A stretch of DNA of 64,000 nt from Sanderia malayensis. Taxonomy: Eukaryota > Cnidaria > Scyphozoa > Semaeostomeae > Pelagiidae. Both the position numbers and the translations under genes were made by a program. Positions 1 to 11,400 of this stretch are shown here, piece by piece (the stretch's first letter is position 1; the number at the start of each line of letters is the position of its first letter). The notes under the pieces are model-generated. The model ran no database searches. It was given only the letters and a program-made list of their open reading frames with translations, and had not been told where the DNA came from. The DNA lies in the NCBI GenBank assembly GCA_013076295.1, contig RQOL01000718.1:3410001-3474000 (forward strand). Direction: 5' to 3'.

Positions 1-2264
1 CATGTGTTGCAATAGAGTTGCAACACAAATTCCTGGCCAGTTGTTCGATTTAACATTTGATTTTTGCAACGATTGCCTGTAGGAGAACTCTTTACTACTT
101 TGTGCAATGATGGCAAGCATTATTTTTGCCATTGCACTTGCTAATATTGATTTTTAAAACTTGCATTTCAACCTCACATTTGGCGCAAGCGCAGTTAACG
201 TTTTTCAATAAAGTGTTCAAGGAATAAAGTTACTCTTATCAATGAAGTGTTGTGTGTTCCTAGATAAGGCATTGTCTTTTTTTATCCTTATTTTTTGTTT
301 GTGTTTTTATTTGCTTGTTTACTTTTTTTATTTGTTGATTTAAGTTTTTATTTGTTAATCTTTTATCGTTTATCTACCATTTCAGAACATGACGAATTTT
401 TTAGACTTAAACCAATCACCTCGTTGTGTGAGCTTACAGTGAATATAAATTGTAATATGGGCAACTTAACAGATAAGATTTTTCCATCTGTATGCACGAA
501 AGATCTTCATGCCGGATCCGATATAAAAATACGTTACTGTAGCTACACAATGACACAATACATTGCATCCAAAATGGCGTCGCTAAACTAATTAAGCCGA
601 GTTGTGTTTTGATATAATTATAATAATGATCTTTTTTGTCACGCCTCGCCTATTATGTTATTAAAGCGTGATTTCGGCTGATCATGAAATATCTCTTAAA
701 TGACCTTATATCGATTCATCTAATAAATACACCTGCATAATTGCATTGATGTAGAAAGTACAGATTTCGCTACCCGTTGACAGACACTATGTCGGTGGCC
801 TATTCATGTAAAATTAATTAACGTTTTAAAAACCAACTGAGCAGATGAATATTACTGATAAATATGGCTAGCAAAAACTTGTACTTTTCAAGCATGCTTT
901 TGTCAGGTCATTTCAAATGAAGGATTTTGAAAATCATGTTTATATTTCGGTGTCATCTGTTTTCCAGTTGCTTCAGTGCTGATTGTCCTCCATGACAAGT
1001 AATGTTTTGTTCACCCATATGTTTACAGTGGATATCTGCTCTTTTGCATTAATTCAACGATGATGAATTTGATGTTGATTGTTCAATAATACAACAGTCA
1101 AATCTTTTTGGTTTGAAACTCATTTAAGTCATTCTATTTAATTCCAAGAAAGCTTTATGCCCCATGAATGACCACATGGGGACCAACCCTTATAAACCAG
1201 ACGTCAATAATACGAATTTTTCTATTGTAATTTTGGTGTGCTTTCCAGCCTGATCGAATGGTCCTAGTTCACTATAACCTCTCTTTTCTTTATAATAGCA
1301 TTACGCGATAACAGATTATCATGGTAATGCTCAAGAATGGATGTTTTGCAGTGAAATACGTTTGTTTGTTTGTTTGTTTGTTTGTTTGTTTGTTTGTTTG
1401 TTTGTTTACTTTAAGTTGTAAGTTTATGGTAATGATTTGAGCAGGCCCTTTAGATATGTTGCAAATTACCCACATTTTTGTTACCCCTCGATGCCAAGCG
1501 ATAACATGGAATCGAGACCAATGGATGTATGCATGTGACTTAAATTGGTCGCCATTTGAGGCATAGCTTATTCTAGAAGCGCTCTTGTGGCTTGTTGCTT
1601 TTATGCTTTCATCGCAGTTTGACAATCTTTCGAAGCATAACCAACGATTCATAATGCTGCTCTCTCACCACATGCTCCACATTATATCTTTGTAATTTGG
1701 AGCCAACTTCATTGCATTTCTTATTTCATTCGGCTATTACTTTGCTATTTACGAGTTAAAAGTCCTGCTGATAGCAACAATCCTGAATACACAACTAGGC
1801 CACTTTAGAACTCTGCCGAATGCATTGCTACCCCATTGCAGCTGACCGCAAGAAATTGTTTGTGTGTTCAAATGAAGGCGAATTATTATTTACATTTGAT
1901 TTGGCGTTTAATGCATCCCGCTAACAACTATAATTACATTGAATGCAACCATTCCACTAATTCAACATACAACTACTTAGTTCTTCATTATCAATAGATG
2001 CACAATCTTTGCTGGAATCCTAAAAGAAATTTCCCGATAAATATTTTATATGCATTCACTCCTATACACATGTATTATCGCATTGACAGTTGGTTGCTAT
2101 TGGTAGTTCGTGTCGCTTCAAAACACCAAACAAGAAATCAAGCAGGGCTGGTTTGTCTTACCAAGAAGCATCGGTTTTCAAACACTGACATGGTTTGAAA
2201 ACATTCAAACCGCTAACTCTTGAAGACCCTACATTTCTGACTTATGTTTATTGTATAGCTGTAT
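1..2264. other. No gene recognised; intergenic
   Basis: AT-rich spacer at the left edge. The short open frames here have no recognisable domain, no convincing splice partners and low-complexity composition, so I read them as chance. The only distinct structure is the GTTT microsatellite listed separately. Confidence 0.6.
1361..1407. repeat. (GTTT)n microsatellite
   Basis: About eleven uninterrupted copies of the tetranucleotide GTTT are visible. On the opposite strand they read as an NKQT peptide repeat in a chance open frame. Confidence 0.9.
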
Positions 2265-2311
2265 TTGTACAGTTGAGAGTGATTTGATTTAAATTACTCT
2301 GAACTGTACAA
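2265..2311. repeat. Short inverted repeat (hairpin)
   Basis: Two arms of about 22 bp (2265-2286 and 2290-2311) are reverse complements at about 20 positions, with almost no loop. The arms begin and end with TTTGTACAGT / ACTGTACAAA. It sits directly next to the MITE at 2320-2398 and may be a separate foldback insertion or a damaged end of a related element. Confidence 0.6.
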
Positions 2312-2319
2312 ATTCAAAT

Positions 2320-2398
2320 TACAGTCAAATCTGCTTAGTTCGAACTCGTGTAGTTCGAGGGTTTCCCAGGGTGTTCGAATTAGACAGAGTTGACTGTA
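2320..2398. mobile_element. Short pogo/Tc1-type MITE
   Basis: A 79-bp element is bounded by TA dinucleotides. Its ends are inverted repeats starting CAGTCAAATCTG on the left and, read on the other strand, CAGTCAACTCTG on the right; about 20 of 25 positions agree. The interior carries the TTCGAA motifs typical of this class. It has the same type of ends as the element at 49301-49474, so the two belong to one non-autonomous family, presumably mobilised by a pogo/Tigger-like transposase, none of which is in the window. Confidence 0.7.
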
Positions 2399-5062
2399 TA
2401 TTAATCAAGATAGCAGTACATAATCTTAGTGGAAGCGTTTATCACTAATCCACTGCAACCAGAAGCATGCTTTCTGCAGCTTATATTGTCGGTGCTTTCC
2501 AACACACAAAGCAAAAGCACAAAGCTAGAATCAACCAAACGACTGCTTTGATTATTGTTTCTGCAATTGAATTATTTGCCTTTGATTTTGCCTTGTGCAG
2601 TTGCGACAAATACAGTCGACTCTAAGTTGTTTTTATGTCGTGAAGTAGCTATATTGCCTTTTGTTTATCCCCACGAGCTACTAGCACCATTGTTCTGTTT
2701 ATTGATATTCTTAATCTTTCGATACAATGCGCAACCCTACCGTCGAACTTTACTGATTAACCTATTTAAACAGCTTCTTGTTAAGATTTGTACAATTTTT
2801 CTTGTGACATCAGGAGGCCATTTACCTCCCGGGTTTCAAGCCTTACTGTCAACGCTGTTACCGAGTCATTTCATTTTAGCATGGAGTCACTCTAGACTTA
2901 TTGCTACACCATTCAACTGTTACATGTCTTGTGAATATTTCAAATTAAGTTTGCGCATCGCCAAATGGCTTTGATATACTTGGAAATGATTCCAAAGTCG
3001 CCTATTTTTCTAATTGCAATATGGTATAGCACGGTGTTTCTTAAACTAATCAATTCGATCATTTGAAATTGCTTTGAATTATATTAAACGGCGCTGTTTT
3101 GCATGTAGCCATGAGGTTGATCCACCCGCTTTTCACGTTATTCACGCGCATGGTGCATTTCACTTGCGCTGAAAGACAAAGAATCAGTAGTAAGTGGCTA
3201 GCGACCTGTCCACATTGTATGCTCGCCCAACCATAGTAGTCATTGACAATAACGAATGAATCTCTTTGAAATCATATTCAATCGTCATTGCCGCTACAAC
3301 CTGTTCTATTCTCTTGTATTCTCTTTTGTCCTTGTTTGGCTTCATTGGGCTTCGGCGATTCTTAATAGAGCTCTACATGAGTCTTCAATACCGCAATAGT
3401 ACAGCGGACCCATATTGTATTACAACCTAGCTACTTTCCTCGATTCAAATCGGTACACCCGTGATAAAACTCTTCACTTGTTCCTAGTTATTAATTATTT
3501 GCAGTAATTATTTGTCAATGTTTACCACTAATTTGTAAGTGGTACCTGTTGACGAAGAGCTGCATAAGTAAATACTAGTAGCGAAGACCAGTATGTTTGC
3601 AAATATTTCAAATTAATTTGCTTGGTTGATCAACACCCTAGTATCTCATCATTTTACTACTTTGTATGAAGATGAGGCTATGATATACGATGTGACAGTG
3701 TTATCTTTAAAAGGGGCGGGCGCTGGGGGGGGGGACTTGATTGACATCAGCGATCTAGCTGAAAGAGACGCTTGGGGCATTGAACAGTAGGTCAGCATTG
3801 AAATTGAATAGTTACAACTCCATTCAGTGCACGAATTCATTAATTCACAACGATATGTACTTGGTATGGTGTATAAATTCATGAGAATTGTGTATAGCAA
3901 AGCATATATGCAAAGAGACAGTCGTTGGTGGTTGGTTTGACGGGAATAATCGGCGGTTAATATCGCTTGCTATTTGTTTGTATTCATGCATTATAGTGTC
4001 GAATGCACAGAAATTACAAGCTTTGTCAATTTACCCGTCAGTTGCTAATCCTAGGCGCAATTGGAGGATTTGTCTACATGCGCGGCTTCACACTATCTTT
4101 CTTGTTTCCGAACATCTGAGCAGGCCTACAGGTGTGTCCACTCACAATAATAACCTTTGTTTATTTTCAACAATATAATGCCAAAGCGCGACAAGTTTCG
4201 TAACAATGCAATCATTGCTGCCTGCAAACTAAGCATGGGATATAACGGCCTTTAATTGTCCCCCCTTCCTTGTCGTTTAGTGAATACCGCTGTGTCCTTT
4301 CTTCTTAGCCATGTTCAATTTCGGGTTGTTGGTCATCTGAGAATATAGTTCCAGATGGCTCGCGGTTCGAATGAACAAAGATTCATAACAATAACGTGGA
4401 CCAAAGAACTGAGTATCTAGAAAAACGATAAGTTATTTTGATGGTGTTGGGAAAAGAAAATCAGTTGGTGGCTGCATTGTGTTTGCTTACGAGGTCGCTT
4501 GTCTCCAGACCCTCTTTTGTTTTCGCTGGTCCTCGCTGCCTGATTAAATTAACTATCATTTTCGACATCGCTTCATTTATCAAAGGCATTAGAGCAAGAA
4601 GGATCGAAGCTGACATTGTTTGGTTGTGTTTCTGAACCCAGCTCACCTAGTCCATTGCGTCTGCTTGCTCGAGTTTGCAAGTTCAACTGCGTCAAAGCTG
4701 CTACCATCACAAAGCCACAATCAAGAGTGTATTTACATCTGATTGCAAAAATATTTTCACACAAAGGTGTAAACATTTTATCGTGCATTGTTTGTCGTCG
4801 AATGCAGTAGACTGATTTCACGCTGTCCACGTTTGTTGTAAACAAAAGCAGCAAATTCAGACAACAGAAAGAAGAAGATTGAAAAAGATACTTTTCTTAA
4901 TCAAGCTCTCATTTCATTCTTCTTCGGTGAGACTGCTTTCTCTGCATTATCAAGAGATCCAGGCTCTAAGCGAAGCAAAGAAAGAAGAAAAATAATTGTA
5001 GCAGTGGAAGAAGCAAAGAAAGCAGAAAACATTAGTATTAGTGGAAGAAGTAAAGAAAGAAG
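2399..5062. other. No gene recognised; upstream of SOX gene
   Basis: No supported coding region. The last 200 bases before the SOX start are purine-rich with repeated GAAGAA/AAAGAAG runs and presumably include its 5' untranslated region. A short G-rich run lies near 3712-3735. No core promoter motif is convincing. Confidence 0.5.
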
Positions 5063-5815
5063 ATGGAAGGCAATATGATTATCGGCACAAATAAAACATC
5101 TCCCTCGCGAGGGCACATCAAACGACCGATGAATAGTTTCATGGTTTGGTCAAGAGAAAAGAGATGCGAGATATTGAAGAAACATCCCGGCATCAATAAT
5201 GCCGTGGTTAGCAAGACATTAGGGGCAGCATGGAAGAGTCTCACTGAAGACGAGAAGAAACCATACATCTACGAAGCGCAGAGGCTCGCCGAACAGCATC
5301 GGGACGCACATCCCGAGTACAAGTACCGACCGAGACGACGAAAGAGTCGAATGAAGACGAATGAACTGATAGAAGAACCACAGCCGAACCTCATCCATCC
5401 AACACATCGCCATCATTATCATCATCACCAAGCTGCATCAAATAACTGCATGTGTCGTGCAAATGTATCACCACCACGTAACTATCCACCGACGCCTGCT
5501 ACAACGGCAGTAGCATCATCTCCTTCGCAATTCCATCATTCACCATCGTATTACAACTACGTGCAGCCGTCTTGTTGCTCCACAGTGCCAGGCGAAAGAC
5601 CCATACGTCACGGCAGAGAGAAATCAAGTCTACAGGAATTGCTCGAGCAGCAGGAATTACTACGCATCAAACAATCGCATTACAGTGCCCACGATCTAAG
5701 GTACAGAGACTACTACAAGACTCCTTGTACACGAGGGTGTTGCAGCCCAACTGATGATTACGTGAGATATTACAAATATACACCCTATCACCGTCACGAG
5801 ACATTGCCTTACTAA
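5063..5815 (+). CDS. SOX-family HMG-box transcription factor
   Basis: Encodes 250 residues in one exon. The HMG box covers about residues 17-95 and carries the SOX signature as RPMNSFMVW (residues 21-29; the usual form is RPMNAFMVW), then a conserved PHPEYKYRPRR-type end read here as AHPEYKYRPRR. SOX boxes bind the DNA minor groove at AACAAT-like sites and bend it; the protein should be nuclear. After the box come a basic run (RRRKSR), a histidine-rich stretch (about 113-123) and a tyrosine-rich tail ending ETLPY. The middle of the box (NNAVVSKTLGAAWKSL) is divergent, so I cannot assign it to SOX group B, C, F or another. The ATG is the first in the frame and lies just upstream of the box. 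An AATAAA signal follows at 5948. Lack of introns is common for SOXB-like genes. Confidence 0.93.
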   Translation: MEGNMIIGTNKTSPSRGHIKRPMNSFMVWSREKRCEILKKHPGINNAVVSKTLGAAWKSLTEDEKKPYIYEAQRLAEQHRDAHPEYKYRPRRRKSRMKTNELIEEPQPNLIHPTHRHHYHHHQAASNNCMCRANVSPPRNYPPTPATTAVASSPSQFHHSPSYYNYVQPSCCSTVPGERPIRHGREKSSLQELLEQQELLRIKQSHYSAHDLRYRDYYKTPCTRGCCSPTDDYVRYYKYTPYHRHETLPY

Positions 5816-5947
5816 ATAGCAGTTTATCAACAATTTATTGCTCTTTTTGCTGATCTGTTCATATCAATTGTATTATTACTCATACAGTCATTACATATAA
5901 CCGTGTATATACATATATCATTTCTTTAGCTTATTATAATGCTTTGA

Positions 5948-5953
5948 AATAAA
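5948..5953 (+). promoter_or_regulatory. Polyadenylation signal AATAAA of SOX gene
   Basis: AATAAA lies 133 bases after the SOX stop codon in an AT-rich 3' untranslated region. It is the closest canonical signal downstream. Confidence 0.6.
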
Positions 5954-7107
5954 TACGTTTACAAGTTTACAATTCGCACGAAAATTCTATTTGTAATTCG
6001 TCTCTAGTTATTTTTACTCACAGTTCACTAGATGTATTCACTGATTTATGTCCAAAGTAAAAGAAAAACAGCGTATCAACAAATTGCTATTTTCTTTCTT
6101 TTTGTTCTGTTTTGTAGCTAATTTGTTTTGTGTTGTCAAGATTTGAAAATATAGTGAGATGTTTGTTTGACCAAGAAAATAAGCAAATTGGGAATTTGTT
6201 AAAACTGTGCATATTGCATGTCGATTTAGACAAAGAAGTTGAAATGAGAATCTTTGTAGGATGGCAAAATGGATCAAATTGATAAATGGATCAAATTGAT
6301 AAATGGATCAAATTGATAAAGAAAAGTTTAAATGACCATAAAGATTATTACAGTCACCAAATTCTTTCACATTTGTCTTCAAAAAGGTACATCTATTCAT
6401 GCTATGATAAAGTGATTGGCTTAGACTATTTGCATGTTTCTTCAAATAGCAAACCAAGTGAATTATTAACACAAGCTAGACATATTAGATGATGGTACAG
6501 GTATTGTGTGCCTAGCGCATGTCCAATAGTCGAAGAGCCAGCAGACAGTCGTATTGCAATTTGTGCAATGAATTGAATTCGAACATATCAGATACTTAAC
6601 ACCATTAATAATCACAACAAGCACTAAAGGCAGATAAGTGCTGAAAAGATTCGTATACTAACACAAGTAACGGGGAATTAACATTCAAGCAGGTATGCAA
6701 TGCATTGAAAACAATAAGCTCGTTGGAGCGAATATGCATTTACATACTGCACCAGCAATATCACTGGTATTTTATTTCCGCACGCACATTGCTTGCTGGG
6801 TATCGAAACAAAGAAATAGGCCAATTAATTGCACACACGCTGAAGCCCTCCTTAACTGACAAGGACATTTATCTCGCTGAAGCAGATCGTCATCATATTA
6901 GTTAGATTTCGCTGCCATAATTTTAAACATCTTATTCATTTGATGTTAGATATTTAATACATAATACATAATTGATTTTATAATGCGCCCTTATATTATA
7001 GAATACTCTCCGGCACATACATTTTATAGGATTAAGTCATAGTAACTTCAGAATTACAATGAGTTTCTCAAAATTACAGTAGATACATTGAAAAAGATAC
7101 TTAGAAA
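5954..7107. other. No gene recognised; spacer
   Basis: AT-rich spacer between the SOX gene and an antisense LINE remnant. Short open frames show no domain. It contains the 17-bp triplicate repeat listed separately. Confidence 0.5.
6266..6320. repeat. 17-bp tandem repeat, three copies
   Basis: The unit GGATCAAATTGATAAAT occurs three times in a row with starts at 6271, 6288 and 6305, with no differences inside the units. Confidence 0.9.
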
Positions 7108-7300
7108 TAAAGTGCTTGCTTGAAAAAATAAGTTTTTACGGCCTTCTTGAAACTAATTATGTCCTTGGATTGTCTGATGTGGAGAGGCAAAGAGTTTCAT
7201 GTATGAGGGGCAGCGTATTCAAATGCTCTCTTGCCAAAAGTCTCAGCTCTAACCCTTGGGATTTCAAGTAAGGATAGCTCTGCTGATCGAAGCTTTGGGA
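7108..7300 (-). mobile_element. Antisense LINE remnant (end of reverse transcriptase ORF)
   Basis: Read on the minus strand, this stretch encodes the familiar C-terminal tail of CR1/L2/jockey-like non-LTR reverse transcriptases. A segment AFEYAAPHT is followed by NSLPLHIRQSKDIISFKKAV. The tryptophan expected before NSLP is a TGA stop, so the copy is dead. No complete element is visible around it. Confidence 0.75.
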
Positions 7301-8427
7301 TCTTTTTCACTGATAAATAATTCCTTTAAATAATCCGTTTCATATTTAACTTAAGCCTCCTCTAAAATATCTTTTTCATGACATCCCGCCAGCTTTATGT
7401 TGTTAAGAACCCCTTTACCGGGACCCACTACATCGATATCCCGTAGTTTGTTTGTTTTTGCTCGCTCGATCTAGGTGGGAGGAACAATCAATTTCAAGAC
7501 AAGATGTAAACCTACCCTTTATATGACAACTAAATTATTGAAAGGGCTTTAGCTGCTAAAAGTGACATATCGATTTTCTACTGCTGAAATTTAAAGTTTC
7601 GAGAAGTAATAAGTAATATCAAAGAGGACGTTTTGATGAAGTCTTGCTCTTGCCCACATTGTGACGTCATGGTTCCCAGGCTCCTTGCCTTCTTCATTGA
7701 GAATGATTTTATTTTTTCTGTGGAAGTTTCGTCAACAGCAAATTGCCAATGGATGTTTTGATTTGAAATTATTTATATTTATATTCAATATTTGACAGTT
7801 TAAGTTCATTACACGATTAAATGGTGGCAAAGGATGGAAAATATGAATTAGCTTCCGGACAATATTTTGTCGTCGCTACGAGCTGGGAAATTGTGCACCA
7901 AAGGCCATGTTGATGAAATCGATAATTTCTCATTTCTTCGAGTGTTACTAAATTCGATTTTCTCTTCAAAATTGACAGATTATACTGGATAAAACGAAAA
8001 ACATTCAAATTTTCTCCCATATATTTGGAAAGCTATTTTTCGCAACATGAGGAAAGTAATTCCAAGAAGTCAACACAAGTGAAATCCGAAGTTTGTATGA
8101 GGTATAATTACATTATTGCGTTTCCTTCGAATTTAATGACTTAATGTCAGTCTTTTTAGGCCCAAAAAATGCATAGATAGAATTATGATAATTTCCACTG
8201 AAACCGAAAAATTTCCCATATCGATCTTAATGCTTTAGCTTTCAAATATTTTTAGTAGTGTTTAGTTCAAGCTGTTGAAATTATAGCTCGAATCAAGTAG
8301 CTTTTTGCACACTTTTCTGAAAATATTATCTATAATAGTTAATCATCCATCTACTAAAAATAAAGACAATATCATCCTTTAATACCTCATAAATGATTCA
8401 GGTATTTTTCTTGGTTTCAGGTGAAAA
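7301..8427. other. No gene recognised; upstream of DLG5
   Basis: AT-rich spacer. A non-coding first exon of the DLG5 gene may lie here, because its first coding exon begins seven bases after an intron-like acceptor (TTTCAG at 8415-8420), but I cannot place it. Confidence 0.45.
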
Positions 8428-11400
8428 ATGGATGATAAATCTTACGTGAATAAACCAGCAAGACCTGTCAGTCTTTATGCTACGTTTGGTAAGTGTAGAT
8501 ATTTATCTCTTATAATTTAGTCCTTTTCCTTTGCTCTTAAATGAGGTTGATTGGCAAATACTATCATTGACATTTATTGGTTTACGTGATAAGCACATAG
8601 AGACCACTGAATAGGCTAATCTAATCTAAGTAGTGTCAATCTGGTCCTTCTTCTCGATGTAACCACACTCAAAAGTTGATCAACCTGACTACTCCTGCTA
8701 TCCTTGCCAGAGCTTGAAAAGAAATCAGAGAATTATATCATTAATCTTCATAGAAATACTAATTAATCTGAATGTTTCTGTCCTCTGCTATAAAATTAAA
8801 GTACCACTCAATGCTCAATTTACTTGACACGCAATAACACTACCTGGTAATAACATATAATATGTTTATACCACATTTCCAAAACTGTCTGACTGTTGTT
8901 ATTTCCTTTTAAAAACTAATAATTCTGGTATCATTCATTTAAATGGCTTATGTATGGATGCATTTATGTAATAAATGTCAGAATACACATTCATGTTTTT
9001 ACAACATGTTTACACATAATATACATTGAGTTGAGTTTAGTTTGAGATATTAGCATTGAAATAAATTTAATCATTATCATAAGTTGTTTGGTGGTGAATT
9101 ACGATTAGTAGCAGTATTAGTTGTTCCATAATACGTCCAACTGTTTTGCATAATCACAAAAAACAGCTGTTGATATTTGATCAATATTTAGAAAAATCTT
9201 TCTCGTGTATGCAGAATTTTCAAAGCCAGAATGTTCTTAACATATCGATTTTTGGTTTTTGGTTCAATCAAATGCTAAAAACAATGCACCTGTAACACTG
9301 TTGTTTCGGGAAATCAGCGTAAAACCGCCTAGACAATACTTTGGTTTGCTATACAAGGAGACTTTATACAAATTTAATGACTGGATTTGGTAGCATAGCA
9401 ACTGAGCTCAGTTTTGTTGAATTAATTAATGTAGCAGGTTCTTTTTATAACAAGTAGATCATTCGCATTTGAGGTGGTGAGGGTGAATATATTTTGCTGT
9501 GTTTTACTGTTGATATTTGTCAAGGTGAAGAGTTAAGATTTGAGTTGATACTGAAGTGTTGAAATAAATGTCAAATGGGAAATGCAATGAGTTTTGATGT
9601 TTTTGAAACTTTTCAAAATTACGAAGACAGCTGTGATGGTAGGAAATAGTTTGAATTGTCATTTTTCATTTTTATTTTCCTGGGTTTTCAAAAACATTTT
9701 TAATTAAAGAGCAGACATCATGTATATAGCAATCAATTTTTCATAACTAATTGTCTTTCTCAAGCAGTGTTTTTCTGCCTTAAAAGCGAGTTTCTACAGC
9801 TAAAAAATGAGTTATATCTTGCAAGCATGCAAAAAAGTTAACGAGAAAACACAGAAGTTAAGAACCAAAGTATATCCCACATAGTTATTTATATTCAAAA
9901 TTGTTTTACTTTATCCACACAATATCTGACATCTCTCATAAAAAAACTCATATATATAATGGGCATAATCAAGCATTCTCACTGTAATTTCTGAAATTTT
10001 TGTAGAAAGCACATTTTGAGTTTCCACCTCCATGTCAGTGACTTGAAGTTTAAGTAAACCTGACCATATGCTCAGCCACCACCCCACTGACGTGTAATCT
10101 TAGATTTTATCTTTCTTTGCCATTTGCATCTTCTCACTGAATAATTTTCTTCATGCCCTGCACAACGTTTTTCAGGCTCGAGATCAATTGTACGCAATGG
10201 GAATAACAGTTTGCAGAAGGAGCAAAGACCAACAAGTTTGCGTTTGAAATCAAGAGAACGCGCGGATATTCGCTACTTTTTCAATAAAGATGACCCACAA
10301 GTACCCGAAGAGAAGGATCTATCGAAACAATATCATAATTTATCTAATAGTAGAAGTTCAAATGCTTCACAAAGCTCACTTGGAAGAAAACACCAAAGTG
10401 AATATGACAGGTAATGTTTAAACATTACTAATTATCATTTAATTCTTGGTAATATCATATGCAAACGAATTCTTGATGCAACTTTCAGTTTGATTGTCTA
10501 ACTATTGCCTTCTACCTCATGTCGGTCGCTTTTAACCACTTTACAACTGGCCTTCTACCTCATGTCGGTCGCTTTTAACCACTTTACAACTGGCTAGATA
10601 TTCAATAAGGTTGTTTTTTCAGCATTTAATTTCATTTAATGCATTTGATCGAAGAAGATAGCTCTTTGCTGCAGATGACTACATGATCAGTAGCTATATT
10701 TATGTGGTTTTTTTCATAACAGGTTGCGAGATCAATGCATGTTTGCTATGAGTGAATTAGAGACGATGAGAAGACAACACCAAGAGATTGTTAATCGCTG
10801 TGATTTGGCCGTAAAAGAGGCCGAATACCATCGCAAGCAGCGTGAAGCAACTCTGGTTAAATACGATCATTTGGGCCGAGAAATGCAGGTCTTGAGAGGT
10901 ATTTACGCTTGCACACTTCAGTTATGAATAGCTATAGTCTATGGCAGCTTGCTTATGACTATTTTAGCTTATTTGATTGCCGTAATGCTTCGATTAAATG
11001 CCCCCTCGAATAGACGCCCCCTAAAATATCAACAATTTAATAAACGCCCCGGGTGTTTAATCGAAACATTACTGTATGTCTGTTTGATTTTAGTTCAACA
11101 TGATCAGGCGACAAGTGCAAGGGCGAAGCTGCAGCAAGATTACGAAGAAATAGTGCTGCTGAGAGAGCGAGAGAAGTTTGAGAAACAGGAGTCGTTCAAC
11201 AATGGCAAAACTCGAAATGGTTCGTTTCTTGATCACGAGGAGAGTATAATTAAAGAGAATGGAAAATTAAGAGATCGTAATGAATTATTACAAGAACAGC
11301 TTGAAAGTGTGAAGGCTGATTATGCTTTGGTGACAAGTAAATTGACAAAATTAGAAGAAGAAACGGCAAGGACTATTGAGCAATATGATCTGAGTGTGAA

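Noticed and set aside
295..591. 98-codon open frame
   Set aside because: Begins in a T-rich hydrophobic low-complexity stretch, with no domain and no splice context; likely chance.
1290..1652. Minus-strand open frame with NKQT repeats
   Set aside because: It is produced by the GTTT microsatellite.
8428..10410. N-terminal CARD of DLG5
   Set aside because: The first 98 residues are Ser/Arg-rich and not helical in pattern; no CARD motif seen.
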